A stretch of 64,000 nt of DNA from Ardenticatenaceae bacterium. GTDB taxonomy: Bacteria > Chloroflexota > Anaerolineae > Promineifilales > Promineifilaceae. The notes under the pieces were generated by a model. The model saw only the letters and a list, made by a program, of their open reading frames with translations. It was not told the DNA's origin and did not search any database. Below, piece after piece: positions 50,504-57,865 of the stretch. Location of the stretch: contig JACKBT010000015.1 in NCBI GenBank assembly GCA_020634415.1, positions 1 to 64,000 of the forward strand, read 5' to 3'. Every line of letters begins with the position of its first letter. The first letter of the stretch is position 1. A program made the position numbers and the translations under genes.

Positions 50504-51610
50504 ATGAAAACCGCGCTGGTTCACGATTGGCTCAACCAAATTGGGGGAGCGGAAGATGTGCTGGAAACGCTGGTGGCGATGTACCCTGGCGTGCCTTTGT
50601 ATACGTCGCTGTATTGGCGGGAGGGGATGCCGCGCCATTGGCAAGAGTGGGATATTCGCACCAGTTTGATTGACCGTATGCCTTATTCGCACAAGCGGCA
50701 GCAGCTTTATTTCCCTCTTTATCCCTTTGCTTTTGAGCAGTTTGATTTCTCGGATTATGATCTGGTGATCAGTAATAAGAGTGGCTTTTGTCATGGCATT
50801 ATTACGGATACGCAAACGCTGCACATCTGTTACTGCCTAACGCCGACGCGCTATGTGTGGCGCTATAAGCAGTATGCGGAGCAGGAGCAGTTGGGCTGGC
50901 TGACGCGCAAGGTTTTGCCGCCGTTTCTGACGTTTTTGCGGCAGTGGGACAGGCTGGCGGCGGATCGGGTGGATCATTTCGTGGCTATTTCAGAGGAAGT
51001 GCGTCGGCGAATCGCCAAGGTGTACCGTCGGGAGTCTACTATTATCTACCCGCCGGTGGATACGGCGCGGTTTGAACCGTCGAACCGGGTGGAGGATTTT
51101 TATTTGATGGTCGGCCGTTTGGTTCCGTACCGCCGTCTGGATTTGTTGATTGAGGCGTTTAATCGGTTGGGACGGCCGTTACTCATTGCGGGTACAGGCC
51201 GCGACCGGGAGCGATTGGAAGCGATGGCGAAGGCCAATATCAAATTTTTGGGTTATGTGCCAGACAGTGAGTTGTGTGATTTGCTGTCGCGCTGCCGAGC
51301 TTTTATGTTTCCCGGTGAAGAGGATTTTGGCATTGCGCCTATTCAGGCGATGGCGGCGGGGCGACCGGTGATTGCTTATGCGGGCGGCGGGGTGCTGGAT
51401 TCGATTGTTCATGGCGAGACGGGCTACTTGTTTGCGGAACAGTCGGTCAATGCTATTATCCAGGCGGTTGAGGCGTTTGACCCGGATTCAGTGAGTCCGG
51501 CGCGGTGCCGACGGCAGGCGGAGATGTTTGATACGGCCGTTTTTAAGCGGGAGATGACATCGTTTATTGACAGGAAGTTGGAGGAGCATCGTAATTACGT
51601 CATAACGTAA
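50504..51610 (+). CDS. Glycosyltransferase family 4
   Basis: The 368-residue GT-B enzyme has an N-terminal acceptor domain starting VHDWLNQIGGAEDVLE. The C-terminal donor domain has LMVGRLVPYRRLDLLIEA, IAGTGRDRERLE and the E-x7-E-like motif region FPGEEDFGIAPIQAMAAGRPVI. It adds a sugar to a lipid-linked or polymer acceptor at the cytoplasmic membrane face. It heads the exopolysaccharide cluster 50504-53713. The last residues, NYVIT, are encoded by the 8-base array that runs over the stop codon. Confidence 0.92.
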   Translation: MKTALVHDWLNQIGGAEDVLETLVAMYPGVPLYTSLYWREGMPRHWQEWDIRTSLIDRMPYSHKRQQLYFPLYPFAFEQFDFSDYDLVISNKSGFCHGIITDTQTLHICYCLTPTRYVWRYKQYAEQEQLGWLTRKVLPPFLTFLRQWDRLAADRVDHFVAISEEVRRRIAKVYRRESTIIYPPVDTARFEPSNRVEDFYLMVGRLVPYRRLDLLIEAFNRLGRPLLIAGTGRDRERLEAMAKANIKFLGYVPDSELCDLLSRCRAFMFPGEEDFGIAPIQAMAAGRPVIAYAGGGVLDSIVHGETGYLFAEQSVNAIIQAVEAFDPDSVSPARCRRQAEMFDTAVFKREMTSFIDRKLEEHRNYVIT

Positions 51611-51622
51611 TTACGTCATTAC
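51590..51622. repeat. 8-base tandem array (GTAATTAC type) across a gene end
   Basis: Units GTAATTAC, GTCATAAC, GTAATTAC and GTCATTAC. The first units are coding, forming the end and stop of the glycosyltransferase; the rest make the spacer before the Wzz-like gene. Confidence 0.75.
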
Positions 51623-51627
51623 CTCTT

Positions 51628-52296
51628 ATGGAATTACGTCGTTATTGGAAAGTTTTTAAGCGTCGCTGGCTCATTGCCGTGATTCCGGCGGTGATTGTGC
51701 TGGCAGTGGGGCTGCTGACGTATGCGCCGCCGCCGCCAGCTTACAATGTGGGTATGCGCTTTATTGTGGCTCAGCAGCCCGCCGCCGACAGTGATACGGA
51801 CGAGCAGCGTTATTATAACTGGCTGACATCGGAGTATATTGTTAATGGCCTGACGGATTGGGCGCGAGGGACGGAATTTGCAACGGCCGTTGCCGCCGAA
51901 CTGGCCGCACAAGGCATAGATGTCCCCGCTGGCGCGATTCAGGGCGGCCTTGTGCCCGACAACACGCGCAGCATGTTGACCCTCTCGCTGACCTACGGTG
52001 ATGCGGAGGTGTTGGCGAGTATGATGAATGCGGTGGCCAAGGTGCTGATGGAGCAGAATGCCTTGCCGCAGTTGGGTGGGGAAACGGCCGATCTCATTCA
52101 ACTGGATCAACCCATCGTCAACCCCATCTCGCCCGGCTTACGCAGCCAATTGGATTTGCCCTTGCGTGTCATCCTGGCCTTCGGCGCGGGGATTGCGCTG
52201 GCATTGCTGGCCGAGTATCTTGACCCGACGATTCGAGAGCGGGACGAGGTGGTGCAGATGGGTTTGGAGATATTGGGGGAGATTCCCAGGAAATAA
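51628..52296 (+). CDS. Wzz-type chain-length/polysaccharide export protein (first copy)
   Basis: The 222-residue protein has a cytoplasmic MELRRYWKVFKRRW start, a helix (about 15-33) and an extracytoplasmic helical domain. A second helix (about 175-193) and a short tail with EIPRK follow. This is the minimal polysaccharide co-polymerase layout (Wzz domain) without a fused kinase. It probably pairs with the next Wzz-like protein and the BY-kinase at 53069 to set polymer length. Confidence 0.85.
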   Translation: MELRRYWKVFKRRWLIAVIPAVIVLAVGLLTYAPPPPAYNVGMRFIVAQQPAADSDTDEQRYYNWLTSEYIVNGLTDWARGTEFATAVAAELAAQGIDVPAGAIQGGLVPDNTRSMLTLSLTYGDAEVLASMMNAVAKVLMEQNALPQLGGETADLIQLDQPIVNPISPGLRSQLDLPLRVILAFGAGIALALLAEYLDPTIRERDEVVQMGLEILGEIPRK

Positions 52297-52325
52297 TTAC
52301 GTAATTACGTAATTACGTAGTTAAG
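52294..52325. repeat. 8-base tandem array (ATTACGTA type)
   Basis: Three exact ATTACGTA units and a fourth variant span the stop codon of the first Wzz-like gene and end just before AAGGAG of the next gene. Confidence 0.75.
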
Positions 52326-52333
52326 GAGTTTTC

Positions 52334-52981
52334 GTGGAACTGAGAGATTATTTACGAATTTTGCGCCAGCGGGGATGGGTTATTATTCTCGTGGCGGTGT
52401 TGACGGCGGGAGCGGCGTTTGGCTTTAGCCAGATGCAGACAGAGGTTTACAAGTCCACACTGCGGCTGCTGGTGCTGCCCTCGCGCACAGATTTGGGGCA
52501 GTCGCTGGCGGCTAAAGAGCTGCTGCGGAGTTATGAGCAGTGGTTACGCAGTGGCTATCGCGCCCAAGAGGTCATCAATATTTTGCAATTAGATATGACG
52601 GCGGGTGCTTTGTTGGGGGATATTGCGGTGGCTTCGGATAACTCGAGCTTTGTCATTCAGTTGGATGTGGAAAATACCGACCCCAATTTGGCAAATGATA
52701 TTGCCCGGACATGGGGCAATTTGTTGATTCAGTGGATTAATGCCAACAATGATGAATTGCGGAAAGAAGACCGAATTACAGTAGAGTTTATTGATGAGCC
52801 GCAACCAGGGCTGGACAGCCCTAAGACGAAGATTAATACGGCCGCTGGCGGTGTCTTTGGCGCGTTGGTGGGTGTGATTATTATTTTTGTGCTGGAATGG
52901 ATTGAGTCGGGCATTATGCGCCGCACGGAAGATGTGGAGAAGTATCTGGATATTCCGGTGATTGGGAGTATACCGAATTAG
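52334..52981 (+). CDS. Wzz-type chain-length/polysaccharide export protein (second copy)
   Basis: The 215-residue protein starts with GTG (AAGGAG 6 bases upstream). It has MELRDYLRILRQRGW, a helix (about 16-32), an outer domain, a second helix (about 168-186) and an acidic tail ending DIPVIGSIPN, a typical end for Wzz partners of BY-kinases. It is paralogous to the upstream gene in layout but divergent in sequence; two such subunits may form a mixed ring. Confidence 0.85.
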   Translation: MELRDYLRILRQRGWVIILVAVLTAGAAFGFSQMQTEVYKSTLRLLVLPSRTDLGQSLAAKELLRSYEQWLRSGYRAQEVINILQLDMTAGALLGDIAVASDNSSFVIQLDVENTDPNLANDIARTWGNLLIQWINANNDELRKEDRITVEFIDEPQPGLDSPKTKINTAAGGVFGALVGVIIIFVLEWIESGIMRRTEDVEKYLDIPVIGSIPN

Positions 52982-52982
52982 A

Positions 52983-53059
52983 GGAGATTGGGGACTGGAG
53001 ATTGGAGACTAGAGACTGGAGACTAAGCCCAGTCTTTAGTCTCCAATCTCCAGTCTCTC
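52983..53059. repeat. 7-base tandem array with inverted complement (GGAGACT type)
   Basis: Units GGGACT, GGAGATT, GGAGACT, AGAGACT, GGAGACT are followed by AGTCTTT, AGTCTCC, AATCTCC, AGTCTCT. This is the most regular array of the class. It fills the spacer between the second Wzz-like gene and the kinase gene. Confidence 0.85.
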
Positions 53060-53068
53060 TGCAAGATT

Positions 53069-53713
53069 ATGAGTTTAGTAACCCTAACAGACCCACGTTC
53101 CCCTGTGAGTGAAGCGTACCGCACGCTGCGGACGAATTTGTCGTTTTATAGTTTGGATCATCCGATTCGGACGCTGGTGGTGACGTCGGCGGCGCCTGGG
53201 GAGGGGAAGAGTACGACGGTGGCGAATTTGGCGGTGACGATGGCCCAAAGTGGCCGCCGCACGATTTTGGTGGATTGTGATTTAAGACGGCCGTCTTTGC
53301 ACACCCTCTTCAATGTATCTGAACAGCCCGGTTTAACCAATATGGTACTCGACGAAACAGAGGCCCCCCTGCAAAAAACGGGCGTGGAAAATCTGTGGCT
53401 GTTGGCGAGCGGCACGAAGCCGCCGAATCCGGCCGATTTATTGGGGACGCAGAAGGTGGACAAGGTGATTGAGCAGCTGACGGCGCAGGCGGATATTGTG
53501 CTGTTTGATGCGCCGCCGGTGATTGCGGTGACGGATGCGGCTGTCTTGGGGGCCAAAGTAGATGGCGTTTTACTGGTCATTAGTGCAGGCAAAACGCGGA
53601 GGGAACATGCCGAACGGGCCAAAGAGCTGTTGGAAAAGGCCAAAGTCCGCATTGTGGGCGTGACATTGACGAACGCGCCGAAAGATAGTTCGCTGGGCAA
53701 TTATTACGGGTAA
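53069..53713 (+). CDS. BY-type tyrosine kinase (CpsD/CapB family)
   Basis: The 214-residue cytoplasmic kinase has Walker A in SAAPGEGKSTT (about 43-53), Walker A' in ILVDCDLRRPS, and Walker B in IVLFDAPPVI. The C-terminal Tyr pair in GNYYG is a minimal autophosphorylation cluster. It is activated by the cytoplasmic tail of a Wzz-type partner, here encoded just upstream. Phosphorylation cycles control polysaccharide polymerisation and export. Confidence 0.92.
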   Translation: MSLVTLTDPRSPVSEAYRTLRTNLSFYSLDHPIRTLVVTSAAPGEGKSTTVANLAVTMAQSGRRTILVDCDLRRPSLHTLFNVSEQPGLTNMVLDETEAPLQKTGVENLWLLASGTKPPNPADLLGTQKVDKVIEQLTAQADIVLFDAPPVIAVTDAAVLGAKVDGVLLVISAGKTRREHAERAKELLEKAKVRIVGVTLTNAPKDSSLGNYYG

Positions 53714-53750
53714 CGGCCGTTTCGTTTCAAGGGTGCGTTTAACGGCCGTT
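53712..53750. terminator. Terminator formed by two AACGGCCGTT copies between convergent genes
   Basis: AACGGCCGTT occurs at 53712-53721 and 53741-53750. The copies can pair as a 10-bp stem, followed by T. The left copy overlaps the kinase stop codon and the right copy encodes the last residues (QNGR) of the convergent gene. Confidence 0.6.
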
Positions 53751-54992
53751 TTGCCCAACTCGCCGTGACCGTTCGCGGAGGTCTTGAGCGACGAGTTCAG
53801 CGGCTTTGTTTTGCCAGTTGTAGAGGGTGCGTTCGGGCACCTGGGTGCGGAACCAGTTGAGAATGGGCTGAACGGCCGTATCCACCACCTCCTCCCTATT
53901 GAACTGCCGCCGATGCGGTTTGAGACCCAACACATAAGGCACATACAGCGCATTGTAATGCCGCCACTCGTCCGTTGTGCCGATGGCCTCGCCATTGGGC
54001 GGGCGCAGCCGCTCGATGCTTTCGGTGAGGATGACTTTGAGTTCGGCGGCGCGGGTGAGGGTGCTGGGAGGCGTGTTTTGGTCGGCGAGTCGTTTTTCTA
54101 CCAGTGGCAGTTGGTTGAGGGGGCTGTGGGCCAGTTTGGGCAGATTGCCCATGTGGCTGAGGGCGCGGCGGGTGAGACGGGTGAATTCATCCCGCTGCAT
54201 TTGCTCCAGATTGAGGCTGTGGTTAACGTGCGTTGTAGCGTCGGCAGCGGCACGGAGTTCAGCACGAGTGGCTTTGATTTGAGGGAAGTTAAAGAAGGCG
54301 ATACTGTCTACAAAGGTTTGCATGGCACCAGCAAAGGCCTGTATGAGGATGGCGGCGGTGATGGTCGTGAGGAGGAGCAGCAGCATGGGAAAGGTGACAC
54401 CGGTGCTGAGAGCCATAACCAGGATGATTTGACCGCCGAATAGTAAGGCAGTGAAAAAGGTGTAGTCGAAGGAGCGCAGCAGGGGCGGCCAGAAGGCTTC
54501 GCCGTTTTCGCAGGTGTGGAGGTGGGTAACGGCCGTTCCCATCACCAACACACTTGCCGTCATAAACCAGCCCACCCAATCGGGCGGGGACATGGGCAAA
54601 ATGATAAAACTCAAGCTCAGCGCGTATAGAACCGTTGGCCCCAAAACTAGAGCCATTGTGCGCGGATACCGGCTCAACAAGGTGGGCAAGGTTGTCTCCG
54701 CCAGAAATAGGTGGAGCAAGAGGCCAAGCCAGAAGGCGGCGGGCAAGACGGTGAATAGATTTTGCCAGCGCAACAGTTGCACAGCCAGCCAAATGGTGAA
54801 ACCATATTGCCCCATGATGCCCATCGCCACGCCAACAGCATAAGTGGTAAGGGCCAGGCCCGCCAGCCAAAGCCGTGCATTGCGCATGTCGCGGGCGATG
54901 AGGTAGAAGCCAAGCCAGAGGGTGAGGCTAAAGGTGAGGGTGTGGATGATGAGTTGAGGTGTTGCCATAACAAAGTATATTGTGCCACTCAT
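53739..54992 (-). CDS. Eight-helix membrane protein with cytoplasmic C-terminal domain
   Basis: The 417-residue protein (ATG 54992; ATG 54968 is possible) has about seven or eight helices in the first 230 residues. The layout resembles the membrane part of sensor proteins. A 185-residue cytoplasmic domain rich in Arg, Leu and Thr follows. No histidine-kinase H or N box and no cyclase motif is visible. It is convergent with the exopolysaccharide cluster. Function is unknown. Confidence 0.72.
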   Translation of the reverse strand: MSGTIYFVMATPQLIIHTLTFSLTLWLGFYLIARDMRNARLWLAGLALTTYAVGVAMGIMGQYGFTIWLAVQLLRWQNLFTVLPAAFWLGLLLHLFLAETTLPTLLSRYPRTMALVLGPTVLYALSLSFIILPMSPPDWVGWFMTASVLVMGTAVTHLHTCENGEAFWPPLLRSFDYTFFTALLFGGQIILVMALSTGVTFPMLLLLLTTITAAILIQAFAGAMQTFVDSIAFFNFPQIKATRAELRAAADATTHVNHSLNLEQMQRDEFTRLTRRALSHMGNLPKLAHSPLNQLPLVEKRLADQNTPPSTLTRAAELKVILTESIERLRPPNGEAIGTTDEWRHYNALYVPYVLGLKPHRRQFNREEVVDTAVQPILNWFRTQVPERTLYNWQNKAAELVAQDLRERSRRVGQNGR

Positions 54993-55026
54993 CTTACGCC
55001 ATTCAAAGTAACTGCTAAGCCAAGTG

Positions 55027-55082
55027 AACCTCCGGGAGGGGTCAAATGAGATGTTACCTCTGGAGCGAACCTCCCGGAGGGG
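55027..55082. repeat. Second copy of the CCTCCGGGAGG element
   Basis: The element holds CCTCCGGGAGG, GAGATGTTACCTC and CCTCCCGGAGG. It matches the reverse complement of the element inside 36613-36795 over about 60 bases with few differences. Partial remnants are at 48021 and 48150. Confidence 0.75.
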
Positions 55083-55165
55083 TAGTAGCCATTCAAACTT
55101 AAAGTGACGCAGGTTATGGTATACTGACCACGAGTGTTCCCCATCTAGCGAAGAAGGAGGTTGTG

Positions 55166-57787
55166 ATGTTTGTGATGAGTAATGTGGCCTGGCTGAAGTT
55201 GAATCGTGTATTGCTTTGTTGTTTGGTCTGGATAGTGGGTGTGTGGCTGTTGGTTTCTTGGGGACAAACGGCCGTTGCCCAACCTGGCTGCGCCCCCATT
55301 TATAACCAGCCAGCCGGCTGGGTCATTGAAATCTGCCCGACGGACCCGGATGTGGGTGTGCCCATGACGGTAACGCTGAATGGTGCGGCGCAGGGAACGG
55401 CCGCTTACATTCGTTTTGCCCATCCCGCGCAAGCCGATCCCGGTCAGCCGCAGGTGGCGGTGATTTACGCCAGTGGTTATGTGCGTTTGAAGCAAAATGC
55501 TGATCCTGTGCCGCCCATTCCCTTTGGCACCTCTTTTGTGCTGGGGCCAGCCTATTGGGCGGACAGCGCGACCTATTACCACAATCCGCAGTTGACAGAG
55601 TTGGCGGTAGATACCAGTTGGCTGCCAGAGGGGCCGATTCGCATGACGGCCGTTGGGCAAAACGGGGCCTTTGACGTGCAGTATGAGTTAACCCTGCCTA
55701 CGCCGCGTGACCGCCAGACACGGCTGCATGTGAACCAGGTTTATACGGCGACAACGGCCGTTGCCATTGACCCCATTCGCCGCGATGAAGCGCAGGGCTT
55801 CAAACTGGTGCAGTTCTCTTCCATGTTTGTGAACGAGGGGCAGCCCTGTGTGGGCGGCCACAGCGACTGCCACGACAGCAACGCCCTTCGTTTTATTGGC
55901 GACGATCTGATTCGGCACCAACTGCCTTTTACCACGCTGGTGCCGTCCACACTTTTATTGACAACCACCGTGCCCTTGGGCAGTACGTGGGTAGATGTGC
56001 TGCACACGGATGATGAGTCCTGGCAGGGCAACACGCCTAACACGCGCATTGCTCTAGACGTGATGCCGCTGACGCCAACGGTGACGGTGCAGGGCTGGAT
56101 CAGTGCCACCAACAGCCCGGATGAAGATAACGTGGGGGTGTGGCTGCATGATGATGGGCCAGCTTCGCAAAGCTGGGCGGCGGGGCAGAATGCGACCGTA
56201 GGCTATTGGCTGTTGGCGCAGGACAATCCGCCCGAACCCTGGTCGGATTTGGACTTACGCACGGGCGAGGTTTTGCTGGATTTTGAGGGAGCTTATGACT
56301 GTTATTTTGTGAAGGATGCGGGGCAGGCGACAAGCGGTTCTATTTATGAGATGGCGGGGTATACGGATACGGCCGTTCAGCTAGACTACGACCTGGGCAG
56401 CGACAATGGCAACTGGACCCAACTTCGCTGCGACTTTGACCCACCGCTGGATTTGTCGGCCTATGATCATCTGCGTTTTGATTGGCGTGGGGATTGGGGC
56501 GGGGGCAATTCGCTGGAGGTAGCGCTGATGAGTCTGGTGGCGGGGCAAGAGCGCATCTTTGGCCGGGGCTATCATCATGCCACGCAGCATGGCTGGTGGG
56601 GGCAGATGGTCATTCCGTTTAACTTTTTGCATCCCTGGACTATCAGCACGACGTTGAATACGGCGCAAATTAGTTCGGTGTTCTTTTCGGTGGTGAAGGA
56701 CCCGGTGGCGGATGTGGGGGGAAACGGCCGTATTGCCTTCGACAACATCAGCGCTTTCAACGCCATCTCACGCAGTGTGCCTACCGATTTTGAAGAGGTG
56801 GGAACGCATATGACGGCAACGGAGACGGCCGTTAACTGGCTCATCAGCCAGCAGCAGCCTTCCGGCCTGCTCCAATCTTGGGCCGAAGATACCACCTGCG
56901 CCGCTCATATTTACGATCAGGCGTTGGCGATGCTCGTGTTCAGCCATCAAGGTCATTGGGCTGAGGCCAGTGCCATCGTCACCACTCTGGGCGTTATACA
57001 AAACTTGGATGGCTCTTGGTTCAAAGCCTACGATTGCGCGGTGAATCCACCCACTGACATTTCGGGGCAAAACAGATGGGAGGGCGACGTGGCCTGGGCG
57101 GTGTACGCCCTAAACCGCTATCTGGCTCTGGGGGGCAGCCATCCTCAGGCCGAAGTTATCCGCAACAAAGCGGCCGATTGGCTGGTCTCACGCATTGACA
57201 CGGCCGATGGCTGCCTGGTCATTGACCACACGGAAGGAACGATTGATGCCTGGTGGGCGTTGCAGGGCAGCGGCCCGGCTTACCGGGAGGCGGCCGATGG
57301 GTTACGCAAATGCCTGCTTACCTACTATTGGGATGAGGCTGTGGGGCGGTTTAAGGGGGGGCGCGATTGGCAGCAGCCCTATCTGGACAATCAGACTTGG
57401 GGCGCGGCTTTTCTCCAGGGGATTTGCCAGCCGAAACAGGGGCTGCGAGCGCTGAGTTATGCGCGGGCCACGTTGGTGGTGCCGGCGCAAGGGGGGCAGG
57501 GCTATGGGCTGGATGGGCAGGCTGGCCCCTGGTCGGTGTGGCATGAGGGGATGGGGCAGTATGTGGCGCTGGGTGGAGAAGGGGCGCGTGATCTGCTGTG
57601 GGATCTGTTCGCCCAGCAGGAAGCCGATGGCAGTATGCCCGCCTCGTTTGATGTGTTTAGTGGCGGCGGGGTGTGGACGGCGCAGTGGCATGGGGTGGCC
57701 CCAACGGCGTGGTTTATCTTTGCCCTGAATGATCTGCCCTTCACGGCACAGGGCTGCCTGGGATATCTTCCGTTTTTGCAGAAGTAA
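55166..57787 (+). CDS. Large secreted protein with carbohydrate-binding and six-hairpin-like domains
   Basis: From ATG 55166 (AAGGAGG 5 bases upstream) the protein has 873 residues. It has a signal peptide ending near TAVAQPG (about 38) and beta-rich modules to about 370. A CBM-like jelly roll (about 395-535) shows DFEGAYDCYF, LRFDWRGDW and GWWGQMVIPFN. An all-alpha C-terminal region (about 565-865) has YDQALAMLVF, GDVAWAVYALNRYL and APTAWFIFAL, like (alpha/alpha)6 glycosidases. It is likely an extracellular polysaccharide-degrading or -binding protein. The catalytic acid cannot be fixed from sequence alone. Confidence 0.8.
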   Translation: MFVMSNVAWLKLNRVLLCCLVWIVGVWLLVSWGQTAVAQPGCAPIYNQPAGWVIEICPTDPDVGVPMTVTLNGAAQGTAAYIRFAHPAQADPGQPQVAVIYASGYVRLKQNADPVPPIPFGTSFVLGPAYWADSATYYHNPQLTELAVDTSWLPEGPIRMTAVGQNGAFDVQYELTLPTPRDRQTRLHVNQVYTATTAVAIDPIRRDEAQGFKLVQFSSMFVNEGQPCVGGHSDCHDSNALRFIGDDLIRHQLPFTTLVPSTLLLTTTVPLGSTWVDVLHTDDESWQGNTPNTRIALDVMPLTPTVTVQGWISATNSPDEDNVGVWLHDDGPASQSWAAGQNATVGYWLLAQDNPPEPWSDLDLRTGEVLLDFEGAYDCYFVKDAGQATSGSIYEMAGYTDTAVQLDYDLGSDNGNWTQLRCDFDPPLDLSAYDHLRFDWRGDWGGGNSLEVALMSLVAGQERIFGRGYHHATQHGWWGQMVIPFNFLHPWTISTTLNTAQISSVFFSVVKDPVADVGGNGRIAFDNISAFNAISRSVPTDFEEVGTHMTATETAVNWLISQQQPSGLLQSWAEDTTCAAHIYDQALAMLVFSHQGHWAEASAIVTTLGVIQNLDGSWFKAYDCAVNPPTDISGQNRWEGDVAWAVYALNRYLALGGSHPQAEVIRNKAADWLVSRIDTADGCLVIDHTEGTIDAWWALQGSGPAYREAADGLRKCLLTYYWDEAVGRFKGGRDWQQPYLDNQTWGAAFLQGICQPKQGLRALSYARATLVVPAQGGQGYGLDGQAGPWSVWHEGMGQYVALGGEGARDLLWDLFAQQEADGSMPASFDVFSGGGVWTAQWHGVAPTAWFIFALNDLPFTAQGCLGYLPFLQK

Positions 57788-57798
57788 ATCGCCTAACA

Positions 57799-57832
57799 AA
57801 AAAGAGGCTTCCGAAAAGGGAAGCCTCTTTTT
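57799..57832. terminator. Bidirectional intrinsic terminator
   Basis: Perfect 14-bp stem AAAAAGAGGCTTCC / GGAAGCCTCTTTTT, 6-base loop, between the convergent secreted-protein genes. Confidence 0.95.
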
Positions 57833-57865
57833 ATTGGGCATAGCATACTGCAAATCTACCAGAGT

